64,000 nt of DNA, from positions 124,001-188,000 of the forward strand of contig NZ_MAHX01000005.1 in NCBI RefSeq assembly GCF_002023715.1, in the 5' to 3' direction. The notes beneath the pieces are model-generated. The model searched no databases, was not told the DNA's origin, and was given only the letters and a program-made list of their open reading frames with translations. A program made the position numbers and the translations under genes. This stretch comes from Elizabethkingia occulta. GTDB lineage: Bacteria; Bacteroidota; Bacteroidia; Flavobacteriales; Weeksellaceae. Below are positions 53,501-62,629 of this stretch, piece after piece. How positions within the stretch are numbered: the stretch's first letter is position 1; each line of letters starts with the position of its first letter.

Positions 53501-54499
53501 ATGAACAGAACATTTTTTTGTATAGATTCCCATACCTGTGGTTGTCCTGTGCGGCTTGTTGCAGGTGGTGGTCCTGTTTTAAAAGGAAATTCCATGATGG
53601 AGCGCAGGCTTCATTTTATGAAAGAATATGATTGGATCCGAAAGGGGCTTATGTTTGAGCCTCGCGGGCATGATATGATGAGTGGCAGTATACTCTATCC
53701 GCCTATAGACGATGCAAATGATACCGGGGTATTGTATATAGAGACCAGTGGTTGTCTGCCTATGTGTGGACACGGAACCATTGGTACTGTAACTATCGCT
53801 ATAGAAGAAGGTTTGGTAATTCCGAAAGTTCCAGGTAAACTGCGGTTAGAAACACCGGCAGGATTGGTTCTTATCGATTATATACAGGAAGGAAAGAAAG
53901 TGAAATCAGTAAAGCTGACAAACGTAAAATCTTTTCTATATGCAGAAGACCTGGTAGTTGAATGTCCGGATTTGGGATCGATAAAAGTTGATGTCGCCTA
54001 TGGTGGTAACTTTTACGGTATTATAGATCCACAGGAAAATTTTAAAGATATTTCAGATTTCACTGCGAGCCAACTGATTCACTATGGAAAGCTGATTAGA
54101 AAATTGTTGAACGAGAAATACAGCTTTATACATCCTGAAGATGAAAATATAAACGGCTTAAGCCATATTCAGTGGACGGGAAATCCTACAGATCCTAAAG
54201 CAAGTGGCAAAAATGCTGTTTTGGTTGGTGAAAATGCATTAGACCGCTCCCCTTGTGGTACCGGAACATCTGCAAGAATGGCTCAGTGGTATGCTAAAGG
54301 CAAATTGAAACAAGGTGAAGAGTTTATTCATGAAAGCTATATTGGTTCTCAGTTTGTCGGAAGAATTGAAGGAACAACAACTATAAATGGAAAACCTGCT
54401 ATAATCCCCTCGGTTGAAGGATGGGCAAGAATTATGGGTTATAATCATATCATTATCGACGATGAAGATCCTTACTGGTTAGGCTTTCAGGTTATGTAA
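53501..54499 (+). CDS. 4-hydroxyproline epimerase (proline racemase family)
   Basis: A 332-residue enzyme. Both catalytic cysteines are present: Cys89 in LPMCGHGTIG and Cys252 in RSPCGTGTSA. That makes it an epimerase/racemase rather than the 3-hydroxyproline dehydratase, which has Thr in the second site. The residues around DSHTCGCPVRLVAGG also fit. It converts trans-4-hydroxy-L-proline to cis-4-hydroxy-D-proline. It starts five bases after the dehydrogenase gene. Confidence 0.92.
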   Translation: MNRTFFCIDSHTCGCPVRLVAGGGPVLKGNSMMERRLHFMKEYDWIRKGLMFEPRGHDMMSGSILYPPIDDANDTGVLYIETSGCLPMCGHGTIGTVTIAIEEGLVIPKVPGKLRLETPAGLVLIDYIQEGKKVKSVKLTNVKSFLYAEDLVVECPDLGSIKVDVAYGGNFYGIIDPQENFKDISDFTASQLIHYGKLIRKLLNEKYSFIHPEDENINGLSHIQWTGNPTDPKASGKNAVLVGENALDRSPCGTGTSARMAQWYAKGKLKQGEEFIHESYIGSQFVGRIEGTTTINGKPAIIPSVEGWARIMGYNHIIIDDEDPYWLGFQVM

Positions 54500-54509
54500 G
54501 TATAAACAT

Positions 54510-55775
54510 ATGACAGAAAATAAAGGAAAAGCACTAATTATAGGTGCAGGAATCGCAGGGTTAAGTTCCGCTTATTATTTGTTACAGAAAGGCTGGCAGG
54601 TAGAGATATTGGAGCAAAATGATTTGTCTGATAATTGTTCGTATGGGAATGCAGGAATGCTTGTGCCTAGCCATTTTACACCATTAGCCGCTCCTGGCGT
54701 TATTGCACAGGGAATCCGCTGGATGTTCAATAGCAAGAGTCCGTTTTATGTAAAACCAACAATAAGCAGTAAGCTTATTTCCTGGGGATTACAGTTCTTA
54801 AAACATTCTAATCAGAAACATGTAGATGCTTCTGCATCTGCAATCAGAGACCTGAATCTGGCCAGTAGTACATTGTATAATGAATTGGCCAAAACAGATG
54901 GTTTTAATTTTGAACTGAATCAGAATGGTATTCTGATGCTTTACAAAACTGAAAAAGTCGCAGAAGAAGAAGCTGAGTTAGCTCATATTGCCAGAGAATT
55001 AGGTTTAAATACAGAAATTCTGGATCAAAAGGAGATTCAGGAATTGGAACCCAATATTAATTTGGATGTTATAGGTGGTGTAAATTACAAATGTGACGGA
55101 CATTTAAATCCAATGAAACTAATGTCACAGCTGATTTCTTATCTTAAGAATAAAAATGTTGTTTTTCATACCCACCATCGTGTTTCAGGTTTTGAGATTT
55201 CCGGAAATAAAATAAATGCCGTCATTGCTAATGGAATAAAGTTTACAGGAGATCAGGTTATTATGACAGGAGGCTCATTTCTTCCAGAGTTAGCTCAAAA
55301 AGCCGGGATAAAAATTCAGTTAATGCCCGGAAAAGGTTACTCTTTTATTCATACACCGGATGATCCGAAAAGTAAGCTAGAGCATGCTGCATTATTATTG
55401 GAAGCAAGAGTTGCCGTAACGCCTATGGGCGGAAAGATACGTTTTGGAGGCACAATGGAGCTTGCACAGCATCAGCATAAAATTAATATGAACCGGGTTG
55501 AAGGTATTGTAGCGTCTATTCCAAAGTATATGCCTGACTTTAATATACCCCTTCCAAAAGAATCAGATATCTGGTATGGCTACAGACCATGTGCTCCGGA
55601 TGGTCTTCCCTATTTGGGTACTTCTTCTAAATTGAAAAATCTTATAATTGCTGGCGGTGGCGGAATGATGGGATTAAGTTTAGGACCTGTTTTTGGAAGA
55701 ACGGTTTCTGAAATTGCCAATGGGGATAAGCTATCTGTTGACATTGATATTTTCAGGCCTGAAAGGTTTGGTTAG
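54510..55775 (+). CDS. FAD-dependent D-amino acid (D-hydroxyproline) dehydrogenase
   Basis: A 421-residue flavoprotein of the DAO/DadA family. The dinucleotide fold GAGIAGLSSAYYL starts at residue 12, and the C-terminal RPCAPDGLPYLG and GGGGMMGLSLGPVFG complete the FAD site. In this operon the natural substrate is cis-4-hydroxy-D-proline, oxidised to Delta1-pyrroline-4-hydroxy-2-carboxylate. With it, all four steps of the pathway are present. General D-amino acid oxidation is the alternative. Confidence 0.88.
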   Translation: MTENKGKALIIGAGIAGLSSAYYLLQKGWQVEILEQNDLSDNCSYGNAGMLVPSHFTPLAAPGVIAQGIRWMFNSKSPFYVKPTISSKLISWGLQFLKHSNQKHVDASASAIRDLNLASSTLYNELAKTDGFNFELNQNGILMLYKTEKVAEEEAELAHIARELGLNTEILDQKEIQELEPNINLDVIGGVNYKCDGHLNPMKLMSQLISYLKNKNVVFHTHHRVSGFEISGNKINAVIANGIKFTGDQVIMTGGSFLPELAQKAGIKIQLMPGKGYSFIHTPDDPKSKLEHAALLLEARVAVTPMGGKIRFGGTMELAQHQHKINMNRVEGIVASIPKYMPDFNIPLPKESDIWYGYRPCAPDGLPYLGTSSKLKNLIIAGGGGMMGLSLGPVFGRTVSEIANGDKLSVDIDIFRPERFG

Positions 55776-55806
55776 TATATTCTGAGAAATCCAAATTACT
55801 TAATAT

Positions 55807-56805
55807 ATGAAAACAAAAAATGTATTTACAGATTATGCGTTAAAGATGGCTTTTTCTATAAGTTTTATGTTATTCTTTTCTTGTGAAAGTAAAGAACTTG
55901 GAACATCAGAGGAATTACAGGCAAAAGTAAAAGCTTCATCTGTTCTTTCTGCTGATAATCTGGAGAGCGGACAGAAAACTTACACTTTCTCACAAGCAGC
56001 TGGTGGCTTAAGAAGCTACTATATTTCCATTCCTAAAAACTATGACAAAACCAAAAAATATAAGCTTTTGTTTGTTTTTGCAGGTACTGATTCAACCGGT
56101 GAATCTATGTATGATTGGATGGGTAAAGGATGGAACTCCAATGTTTCAGGGTTAGAAAAGCTTATGGATAATACTATTTTTGTTTATCCGGACCAGAAAT
56201 ATGTATGGCAGGATAATAATGGTAAAGACATAAAAGGATGGGCACTGGGAGATTATGCAGCTCCATTCAACGGTAATCACGATATTCAATTTACCAAAGA
56301 ACTTTTAGAGCTTATACAAAAAAGCTATTCCATTGATAGTAATCGCATTTTTGCAACAGGACATTCCTGGGGTGGGGATATGACCAATGTTACAGCTTAT
56401 TTCTTAAAAGGAATCTTTAGAGCTGTGGCTCCGGTTGCGGCTAATAAACCTTATTGGTTTGAAAATAATGGAAACTTCATCCATGATCCTAATTACAGTG
56501 GAAATACAGCTGTATGGATATTCTTCGGTCTTAAAGATGATTACTTTAAAAATGATAGTATTGATGGTGATTTTGGGAAACAACAATCTGATTTTTGGGT
56601 GTACGAAAATGGTGGAGACATCAATGATTATACATCAAAACAAATTGGGAATAAAGGAGATGTTACACTTACTTATCCGGGAACTTCACAAGTAAAACTT
56701 ACCTTGTATGATTATGGTCAATATTCCGGAGGTGGAAGTGCAAGAGGGCATCAGCCACCAGATTATTATTTCAAAGCTGTTACAGACTGGTTCAATGCGT
56801 TTTAA
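55807..56805 (+). CDS. Lipoprotein esterase/feruloyl-esterase-like (PHB depolymerase fold)
   Basis: A 332-residue lipoprotein with lipobox FFSC (Cys26). The alpha/beta-hydrolase core has the nucleophile Ser187 in ATGHSWGGDM, an acid in FGLKDDYF and a late His in SARGHQPPDYY. The WALGDYAAPFNG and YYISIPKNYD segments resemble carbohydrate-esterase-1 and polyhydroxybutyrate-depolymerase proteins. The substrate is not determined. It starts 31 bases after the hydroxyproline operon and may be read through, but its chemistry does not belong to that pathway. Confidence 0.8.
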   Translation: MKTKNVFTDYALKMAFSISFMLFFSCESKELGTSEELQAKVKASSVLSADNLESGQKTYTFSQAAGGLRSYYISIPKNYDKTKKYKLLFVFAGTDSTGESMYDWMGKGWNSNVSGLEKLMDNTIFVYPDQKYVWQDNNGKDIKGWALGDYAAPFNGNHDIQFTKELLELIQKSYSIDSNRIFATGHSWGGDMTNVTAYFLKGIFRAVAPVAANKPYWFENNGNFIHDPNYSGNTAVWIFFGLKDDYFKNDSIDGDFGKQQSDFWVYENGGDINDYTSKQIGNKGDVTLTYPGTSQVKLTLYDYGQYSGGGSARGHQPPDYYFKAVTDWFNAF

Positions 56806-56866
56806 AAATATTAATTATCTATGTGTGTTAATCACAAAAAATGCTAGTACCAAAATTTTGTGATAT

Positions 56867-56893
56867 AAGGTTCTGGAATTCCAGAACCTTTTT
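56867..56893 (+). terminator. Terminator after the esterase gene
   Basis: AAGGTTCTGG pairs with CCAGAACCTT around AATT, followed by T residues. Confidence 0.9.
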
Positions 56894-56901
56894 CAATCTA
56901 A

Positions 56902-56925
56902 AAATCCGGCTTACAGGCCGGATTT
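56902..56925 (-). terminator. Terminator of the GLPGLI gene array
   Basis: AAATCCGGC pairs with GCCGGATTT; a T run lies on either strand, so it may act in both directions. Confidence 0.85.
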
Positions 56926-56927
56926 TT

Positions 56928-57809
56928 TTAATTGAGTTTTAGTTCAATCGGATTATTTTCTCTTTTTAGTTTTTCTTTTGCTGTTTTTTCTATCTGCCGG
57001 ATCATGTCATTTGGATCTGTAACATCTTTACCATTTACATTGAATTTCATTTTTACACCAGGCCTGTTAAGGAGCTCCCGCATACTCTGTCCGGGATCTT
57101 TTTTATACTGATCCACAAGCTTAAGATATTGTAATTGGGAAATATCCAGAGGCTTATTCCTCAGTATAGATAATTCGGGTGAATTGCTGGCCGTGAGTTG
57201 CTCGTCTGTCATTTTTTTCACTCCTTTCAATTCCATAGTGTGGGTTTTATCTGCACTCTCAATTTTTACAATCAGGCCAGGAAGTCCACGGAATTTGTAA
57301 GGGCCATCCTGAAAAGGAATATCGGTGGTAAACCATGCTATCCATTTCCGTCCGGCAAAGTTGGTTTCCGCTTTTTGAGCATTGAATTCACCTATTTTTT
57401 GCTGGTCTTTTAATATTTTCCATTCTATTTTGCGATCGTCCAGAACTTTATATTTTGACATTCCACCAACTGCCCCGACATTGGTTAGCAGATAAGTCTT
57501 GTAATCCGGATAGTCTTTCTCTACGGAAAAATTAATACTTCCTTTATATCCTGATTTCATCTGAATATTGGAAGCACCCGTTTTCATTTGTTTTTCGACT
57601 TCAGCTTTTATGATACTGTCATTTTCATATTTGGCCTTGCTATAAAATTTAGAACCGGATTTACTTATATCTAGAATCATATGCTCAGTAGTTAATGAGT
57701 CTTTTCGGGTAGAATCAATTGCATATTTATATTCATAGGTAAACCTTTGGGCTGCTATATTGGTACAGAATGCTATAAAAAAGATGAAAAGAAATAATAA
57801 TTTTTTCAT
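56928..57809 (-). CDS. GLPGLI family exported protein (copy 1)
   Basis: A 293-residue protein with a signal peptide ending NIAAQ. The name-giving GLPGLI is at residues 175-180, preceded by the conserved FAGRKWIAWFTTDIPFQDGP block. The N terminus reads QRFTYEYKYAIDS, shared by all copies. The fold is probably beta-rich and periplasmic or surface-located. GLPGLI proteins are common in Bacteroidota and their function is unknown. It is last of four tandem paralogues in one direction. Confidence 0.9.
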   Translation of the reverse strand: MKKLLFLFIFFIAFCTNIAAQRFTYEYKYAIDSTRKDSLTTEHMILDISKSGSKFYSKAKYENDSIIKAEVEKQMKTGASNIQMKSGYKGSINFSVEKDYPDYKTYLLTNVGAVGGMSKYKVLDDRKIEWKILKDQQKIGEFNAQKAETNFAGRKWIAWFTTDIPFQDGPYKFRGLPGLIVKIESADKTHTMELKGVKKMTDEQLTASNSPELSILRNKPLDISQLQYLKLVDQYKKDPGQSMRELLNRPGVKMKFNVNGKDVTDPNDMIRQIEKTAKEKLKRENNPIELKLN

Positions 57810-57818
57810 ACAGAATAT

Positions 57819-58706
57819 TTATAATTGTTGTTCTATAAGGTTGTTTTCTTTTTTTATTTGCTCTTTAGCTGTTTTTTCCATCTGCTTCAGAATTTCGGCA
57901 TTGTCACTAATAATACGTCCATCGATATTAATGCTTACTTTCATATTCGGTTTGTTCATCATTTCGCGATAACCTTGTACAGGGTCATTTTTATATTGTG
58001 CTATGAGTTTTTTATACTGGCTTTGATTTACAGATAGTCTCTTTCCCATTTTTTCTTTATAAGCAATTGCATCTGTTTCTTCTTTTGTCAACTCTCGTTC
58101 AGGAATTTTCTTTACCGCTTTTAACTCCATTATATGAGTATGCTTTGCATCTTCAATTTTTACAATAAGTCCCGGAAGTCCATGAAATTTGTAAGGTCCA
58201 TCCTGAAAAGGAATTTCAGTAGTGAACCATGCTATCCATTTTCTTCCGGCAAAAGTTGTCTCAGCTTTCTGAGTATCGAACTCTCCTATTTTTTGTTTAT
58301 CCAATAATATTTTCCAGTTAAGTTTACGGTCATCTAAAACTTTATAATCTGTATTTCCAATACCCATTCCTACAGAAGTGCTGAACTCAATTTTAAAATC
58401 CGGATAGCTTTTTTCTATAATATAATCTATGCTTCCTTCACCAAAGCTTTTATTTACAGAGATACTACCGGGATTCATTTTCATTTGCTTAATGATAGCA
58501 ATTGTCTGAATAGAATCAGAATCAAATTGTTTCTTGCTGTAATATTTTGAGCCAGTTTTCAGAACATCCAGAAACATATACTCAGATTTTAAAGAATCTT
58601 TTTTCAAAGAGTCGTTGGTAAATTTATATTCATAAATAAACCGCTGAACCTGCCCTTGTACAGTTAATACAATAAGCAAACAAAAAATTGATATTGCATT
58701 TTTCAT
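57819..58706 (-). CDS. GLPGLI family exported protein (copy 2)
   Basis: A 295-residue paralogue with a signal peptide ending TVQGQ. It carries FAGRKWIAWFTTEIPFQDGP and GLPGLIVKIED, the closest match to copy 1 in the array. The C-terminal third, ending in lysine-rich helices, differs more. Nine bases separate it from copy 1, so they are co-transcribed. Function unknown. Confidence 0.9.
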   Translation of the reverse strand: MKNAISIFCLLIVLTVQGQVQRFIYEYKFTNDSLKKDSLKSEYMFLDVLKTGSKYYSKKQFDSDSIQTIAIIKQMKMNPGSISVNKSFGEGSIDYIIEKSYPDFKIEFSTSVGMGIGNTDYKVLDDRKLNWKILLDKQKIGEFDTQKAETTFAGRKWIAWFTTEIPFQDGPYKFHGLPGLIVKIEDAKHTHIMELKAVKKIPERELTKEETDAIAYKEKMGKRLSVNQSQYKKLIAQYKNDPVQGYREMMNKPNMKVSINIDGRIISDNAEILKQMEKTAKEQIKKENNLIEQQL

Positions 58707-58708
58707 AA

Positions 58709-59557
58709 TTACTTTAGTAAATCCAATTCTAGAATATTATTGTCCTTTTTCAGTCTTTCCATATCTTGTAGCTCCCGCTCTTTCATCATTTTATTCATAT
58801 CTATAGGATTACCACTGGAATCTCTTAAAACCTGGTTCGAAATAGTAGCCATTCTTTGCTTAAACTCTGCTGTGGGATCCTTTCGGTACATTTTGTAGAT
58901 TTTCACATACTGTGGGTAAGAAACATCTACAGCTTTCTGGGATAAAATAAATTCCCTATTGAAAGGAATCACCAGTTTACTTACTTCTTTCAGTTCAAAT
59001 ACATGAGATTTGCTTGTATCTTCAATTTTAACAATAAAGCCAGGAAGCCCATGGAATTTATATGGACCATCCTGAAACGGAATTTCAGTAGTAAACCATG
59101 CTGTCCACCTTCTTCCGGCAAAAGTTGTCTCGGCTTTCTGTGTCTCATAGTTCCCTACTTTTTGTTTATCTGAAAATATCTTCCAATCGAGTTTACGATC
59201 ATCGATAATCTTTAAAGCTTTTCCTGTTGTAGAACTTTCCTGTGTAACCTTAAAATCAGGATAGCTTTTATATATTCTATCTCTGAATCGACCTTTTCGC
59301 ATATTAGTTTTAACATTAATGCTATTTGTTGCTTTAAGCTGCCTTTCCATGTCTGCTTTCGCCAAAGAATCACTTTTGTAAACTTCATAACTATAAAACA
59401 GTGAACCTTTTGGAGTAACTTCCAGATGGGTGACTTCAGATTTAATATCATTTGCATTGGTAGAATCCGGTATAAATTTGTATTCATACACAAATTTCTG
59501 ATTTTGTGCATAGAGTATGCCGTATCCGGCAAGGAATAAGTAAAGGATTTTCTTCAT
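58709..59557 (-). CDS. GLPGLI family exported protein (copy 3)
   Basis: A 282-residue paralogue with a signal peptide (ILYLFLAGYGILYAQ). The central block FAGRRWTAWFTTEIPFQDGP is present, but the name motif reads GLPGFI. The C terminus is charged and helical. Only two bases separate it from copy 2. Function unknown. Confidence 0.9.
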   Translation of the reverse strand: MKKILYLFLAGYGILYAQNQKFVYEYKFIPDSTNANDIKSEVTHLEVTPKGSLFYSYEVYKSDSLAKADMERQLKATNSINVKTNMRKGRFRDRIYKSYPDFKVTQESSTTGKALKIIDDRKLDWKIFSDKQKVGNYETQKAETTFAGRRWTAWFTTEIPFQDGPYKFHGLPGFIVKIEDTSKSHVFELKEVSKLVIPFNREFILSQKAVDVSYPQYVKIYKMYRKDPTAEFKQRMATISNQVLRDSSGNPIDMNKMMKERELQDMERLKKDNNILELDLLK

Positions 59558-59558
59558 A

Positions 59559-60380
59559 TTATTTTAGTGTTACTGCGTTATTCTTTTCAATTGGATTGTA
59601 ACTATCACGCATTGTTTTTTGTGAATTTTCGGTTGCTTCTTTTAAGTCAGCTTTTGTCTTATACTCTTTATCTCCTATTCTTATGCTCCATCTACCCTCA
59701 GGTGCTCCTCTTGCCCATGCAAACGGGTCATTGTAATAGTCTAGAAATAATTTTTTATACATAGCCATAGATATTCTTGTAGGTGCCTGGCCATAATAGG
59801 TTTCTAAAAAATTATCAGTAGACTGAGTTTTGCTGAAATTTTTATTTTTTACTAATTTATAATGAAAATGTCCTTCATTGTCTGATATTTCGAAAATTAA
59901 TCCGGGTAAGCCTCTGAATTTGTATGGGCCTTCATTAATCTGAATATCCGGAGCAAACCACGCTGTCCATTTCCTTCCACCAAAATCAGTTGTAGCTTTC
60001 TGAACTTTATACGTATCTATTTGTTTAGTTTCATCAGATAAATCCCATTTCATAGGATCTTCTGAAGGAAAAGCAAAATAGTCACTAACTCTGTGAAAGT
60101 TAGTATTATTAAAAGAATTTAGATCTCTCTTTAATAATTGTTTCGTTTCACTGCCTCTATAATGCCGGATTGCATCCGGAAGCTTATTCAAAGAATCTGT
60201 TTCCAGAAATCCATATTCATAGAATTTTACATCCTTAGGATTAATATCCAACACCATATTGGCATTTCGTTTACTATTCTCAGTAATATTATCTGTATAG
60301 GTAAGCTGATAGATATATCGTCGGGTCTGAGAGTGCATAAGAATACTAATGCACAATAAAAAAGTAATTGTGAATTTCAT
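59559..60380 (-). CDS. GLPGLI family exported protein (copy 4)
   Basis: A 273-residue paralogue and the most diverged of the four. The signal peptide ends LMHSQ. The central block is FGGRKWTAWFAPDIQINEGP followed by GLPGLIFEISD. It is the first of the array in transcription order and begins 16 bases after a terminator-like hairpin that follows the M56 gene. One base separates it from copy 3. Confidence 0.9.
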   Translation of the reverse strand: MKFTITFLLCISILMHSQTRRYIYQLTYTDNITENSKRNANMVLDINPKDVKFYEYGFLETDSLNKLPDAIRHYRGSETKQLLKRDLNSFNNTNFHRVSDYFAFPSEDPMKWDLSDETKQIDTYKVQKATTDFGGRKWTAWFAPDIQINEGPYKFRGLPGLIFEISDNEGHFHYKLVKNKNFSKTQSTDNFLETYYGQAPTRISMAMYKKLFLDYYNDPFAWARGAPEGRWSIRIGDKEYKTKADLKEATENSQKTMRDSYNPIEKNNAVTLK

Positions 60381-60396
60381 GGGTTTGGTGTTTGAA

Positions 60397-60420
60397 AAAG
60401 GCTGCTTCCGCAGCCTTTTT
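60397..60420 (-). terminator. Hairpin between the M56 gene and the GLPGLI array
   Basis: On the minus strand AAAAGGCTGC pairs with GCAGCCTTTT around four bases, ending in T. No promoter box is visible in the 16 bases before the first GLPGLI ATG, so it may act as an attenuator or partial terminator. Confidence 0.75.
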
Positions 60421-60421
60421 A

Positions 60422-62629
60422 TTATGATTTCTTCTGAATTCTTATAATGGTTTTCTTGCCAGTGCTTTTTGTAATACTCATACTTTGGATATCCTTTGGA
60501 TTGATATCTTTCATAGCATCATAATCCACTTTTACTCCATCTACATAGACTTCAGTGTCTTTTCCAAAAGATGATATTTTTAAAGATGGTTTATCAACAT
60601 CGTCTCCAGTTGTAGTATATGTTGAAGTAAAGCTATAACTTTTAGGCTCATTACCTGCTACAGCCATAACAAAAGGTGAATCTGTTTTTGCAGAGATATT
60701 AATTGCTGTTTTGAACTTGGAAGAATTAGTAAAGTTTTTCTTTACATTATCAAGAATCTTCTGAATATCTTCATCCTTCATATTCTTATCTTTAAGATTA
60801 TTCTTCAATTCTTCCAAAACTTTATTTTGTCTTTCTTTGGTCATAAAAGTTCCGGAAAGGTCTACATTTTTAAAGCTGTCTTTAAATTTGTTACTCCAGT
60901 TTTGAACAGCCAGTCTGCTCTCTTCCATCATTTTTTTATATTCCGGAGAGTTAAGATATTCACGGGCTTTTTCGGCCTGCTTTCTTCCATCTTCAGCAGC
61001 CTTTTTAGCATTCTCTATTATCTGCTTGTACTCGGGAGAATTTAAGTAATTTCTAGCTTTTTCTGATTCTCTCCTGGCATTTTCCATTATTTGCTTATAT
61101 TCCGCAGAATTAAGATAAGCTCTTGCTTTCTCCGCTTCTTTCCTTCCTATATCAGCAGCTTTACGGGAATCTTCCATGATCTGTTTATATTCTGCAGAAT
61201 TAAGGTAAGCTCTGGCGCTTTCTGCTGCTTTCCTGCCTTCTTCACCGGCTTTTTTAGCATCAGCAATTATTTTCTTATACTCAGCAGAATTAATATAATC
61301 CTTTGCTTTCTGAGCCTCTTTCATGGCTCTGTCAAAATCTTTTTTCTGATCAGCAGTCATATCTTCATAACGAACATAATTGCCATTATAAATAATACTT
61401 CTTTGATTGTTTTTAAATTTTTTGCTATTTTCTGCAAATTTGGATTTAGTATCTCCGGAAAGGTCTTTCGAGCTTAGATCATAAGCATCAAAAATTGTAG
61501 TACCCGAACCAGAAGTTCCAGAATGATTGTAAGCATAACGGGCTTTTTTGTTTTGTTGATAGAATTCAGTAAACTCGGATTTGGTAACAGCTTTACCATT
61601 GATTTTGAAAATAGCATTGTCGGAAGCCTGCTCTATTTTTGTTAAAAGAGAACCTCTGTTATTATTTTCATTAATCTGGATTTGTACATTTTTATTATTC
61701 CCTGATCCGATAGTGTCTTGTTGAAGTGCATTAATAGCCACAGCTATCTCGCGGTTGGTTTTGGCAATTTCTTTATTTTTAGCTGTAACTAAATAGGTGA
61801 AAGAAATTCCGAATAAAACCGGAAGAGCCATTACCCTGCGCGCATAACTAAATTTGGTGTAATGAGGTTTAGTGATCATTTGTAATCTTTTTTTGAGGTT
61901 AGATGATAAGAATGGACTCGTAGCAGGTAAAGGTGTTCCGGAAAATTTACTTGCTAAAAGCATCTGCGCAAATGCCTTTGTGTCATTCTGTTTTACTGCC
62001 TTTTTATCGGCAAGATATTCGTGGATTAAGAATAGCTCTTTCTTAAGCCAGTAGAAAATTGGATTGAACCAGAATACGGCCTGTACAAATTCTATAAATA
62101 ACTTGTCCCAGCTGTGTTTCTGTTCTATATGTACCATTTCATGTTTCAGTATTTGTTTTCCAAGGTCCGAATCTATTTCAATAGATTTTTTCCAAAAAAG
62201 ATTTTTGAAAAATGAAAACGGAGCATCATGCAAGTCTGTAATATAGAAGCGAACGCCTTTTAGTTCTTTTCCGTCATACTGATTTTTCATTCGGTTAATT
62301 TTGTAAATACCAATCAGTAATCTTACGAAGAGCACTATAGATACTACTAATAATATGAAAAGTGCGATGCTTTTCCAATCAATCCCAGCAGTTGTATGAT
62401 TTGCTGTTTGTAAACTGAAACTCTGGAGAAGAAGGAATATTCTGTTGTCAGTTTCTATAGTAAAGTATTCTACCTTTAATAATGGTAAAAATAGACTTAT
62501 TACTATTGTTGCTAAAAGATAAAATCTGTTATAGTGGTGGAAGGTTTTATCTTTTAAGAAAAGCAGGTAATAACTCCACATAACAGCAGAGCATAACAGC
62601 ATCTTTCCAAGGTATAGTAGTGTTTCCAT
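60422..62629 (-). CDS. M56 (BlaR1/MecR1-like) membrane protease with helical repeat region
   Basis: A 735-residue protein. Four hydrophobic helices lie in the first 290 residues (about 5-25, 37-52, 87-108 and 266-283). The zinc motif is HEMVH at 163-167, with Glu204 in HEYLADKKAV as third ligand. Instead of a penicillin-binding sensor, the extracytoplasmic C-terminal part holds five Tyr/Leu/Glu/Lys-rich helical repeats (about 441-575) and a closing beta region. With BlaI it should form a protease-repressor pair that responds to an envelope signal. Its ATG overlaps the blaI-like stop by one base. Confidence 0.87.
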   Translation of the reverse strand: METLLYLGKMLLCSAVMWSYYLLFLKDKTFHHYNRFYLLATIVISLFLPLLKVEYFTIETDNRIFLLLQSFSLQTANHTTAGIDWKSIALFILLVVSIVLFVRLLIGIYKINRMKNQYDGKELKGVRFYITDLHDAPFSFFKNLFWKKSIEIDSDLGKQILKHEMVHIEQKHSWDKLFIEFVQAVFWFNPIFYWLKKELFLIHEYLADKKAVKQNDTKAFAQMLLASKFSGTPLPATSPFLSSNLKKRLQMITKPHYTKFSYARRVMALPVLFGISFTYLVTAKNKEIAKTNREIAVAINALQQDTIGSGNNKNVQIQINENNNRGSLLTKIEQASDNAIFKINGKAVTKSEFTEFYQQNKKARYAYNHSGTSGSGTTIFDAYDLSSKDLSGDTKSKFAENSKKFKNNQRSIIYNGNYVRYEDMTADQKKDFDRAMKEAQKAKDYINSAEYKKIIADAKKAGEEGRKAAESARAYLNSAEYKQIMEDSRKAADIGRKEAEKARAYLNSAEYKQIMENARRESEKARNYLNSPEYKQIIENAKKAAEDGRKQAEKAREYLNSPEYKKMMEESRLAVQNWSNKFKDSFKNVDLSGTFMTKERQNKVLEELKNNLKDKNMKDEDIQKILDNVKKNFTNSSKFKTAINISAKTDSPFVMAVAGNEPKSYSFTSTYTTTGDDVDKPSLKISSFGKDTEVYVDGVKVDYDAMKDINPKDIQSMSITKSTGKKTIIRIQKKS
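60905..61309 (-). repeat. Coding tandem repeat in the M56 protein (5 units of 30 or 23 residues)
   Basis: Each unit contains a core close to KARxYLNSAEYKQIMExxRK. Units begin near residues 441, 471, 501, 524 and 554. Four follow a 30-residue pattern (the last is incomplete); the third is 23 residues, shorter by exactly seven, one heptad. The composition predicts long charged helices, possibly a coiled coil. Confidence 0.85.

Noticed and set aside
60905-61309. CRISPR-like array
   Set aside because: The periodic repeats are in frame within the M56 gene, diverge between units and have no unique spacers.
61091-61477. Antisense 128-residue open frame over the M56 repeats
   Set aside because: It is the mirror of a repetitive coding region, rich in Phe/Ser/Ile, with no promoter or known motif.
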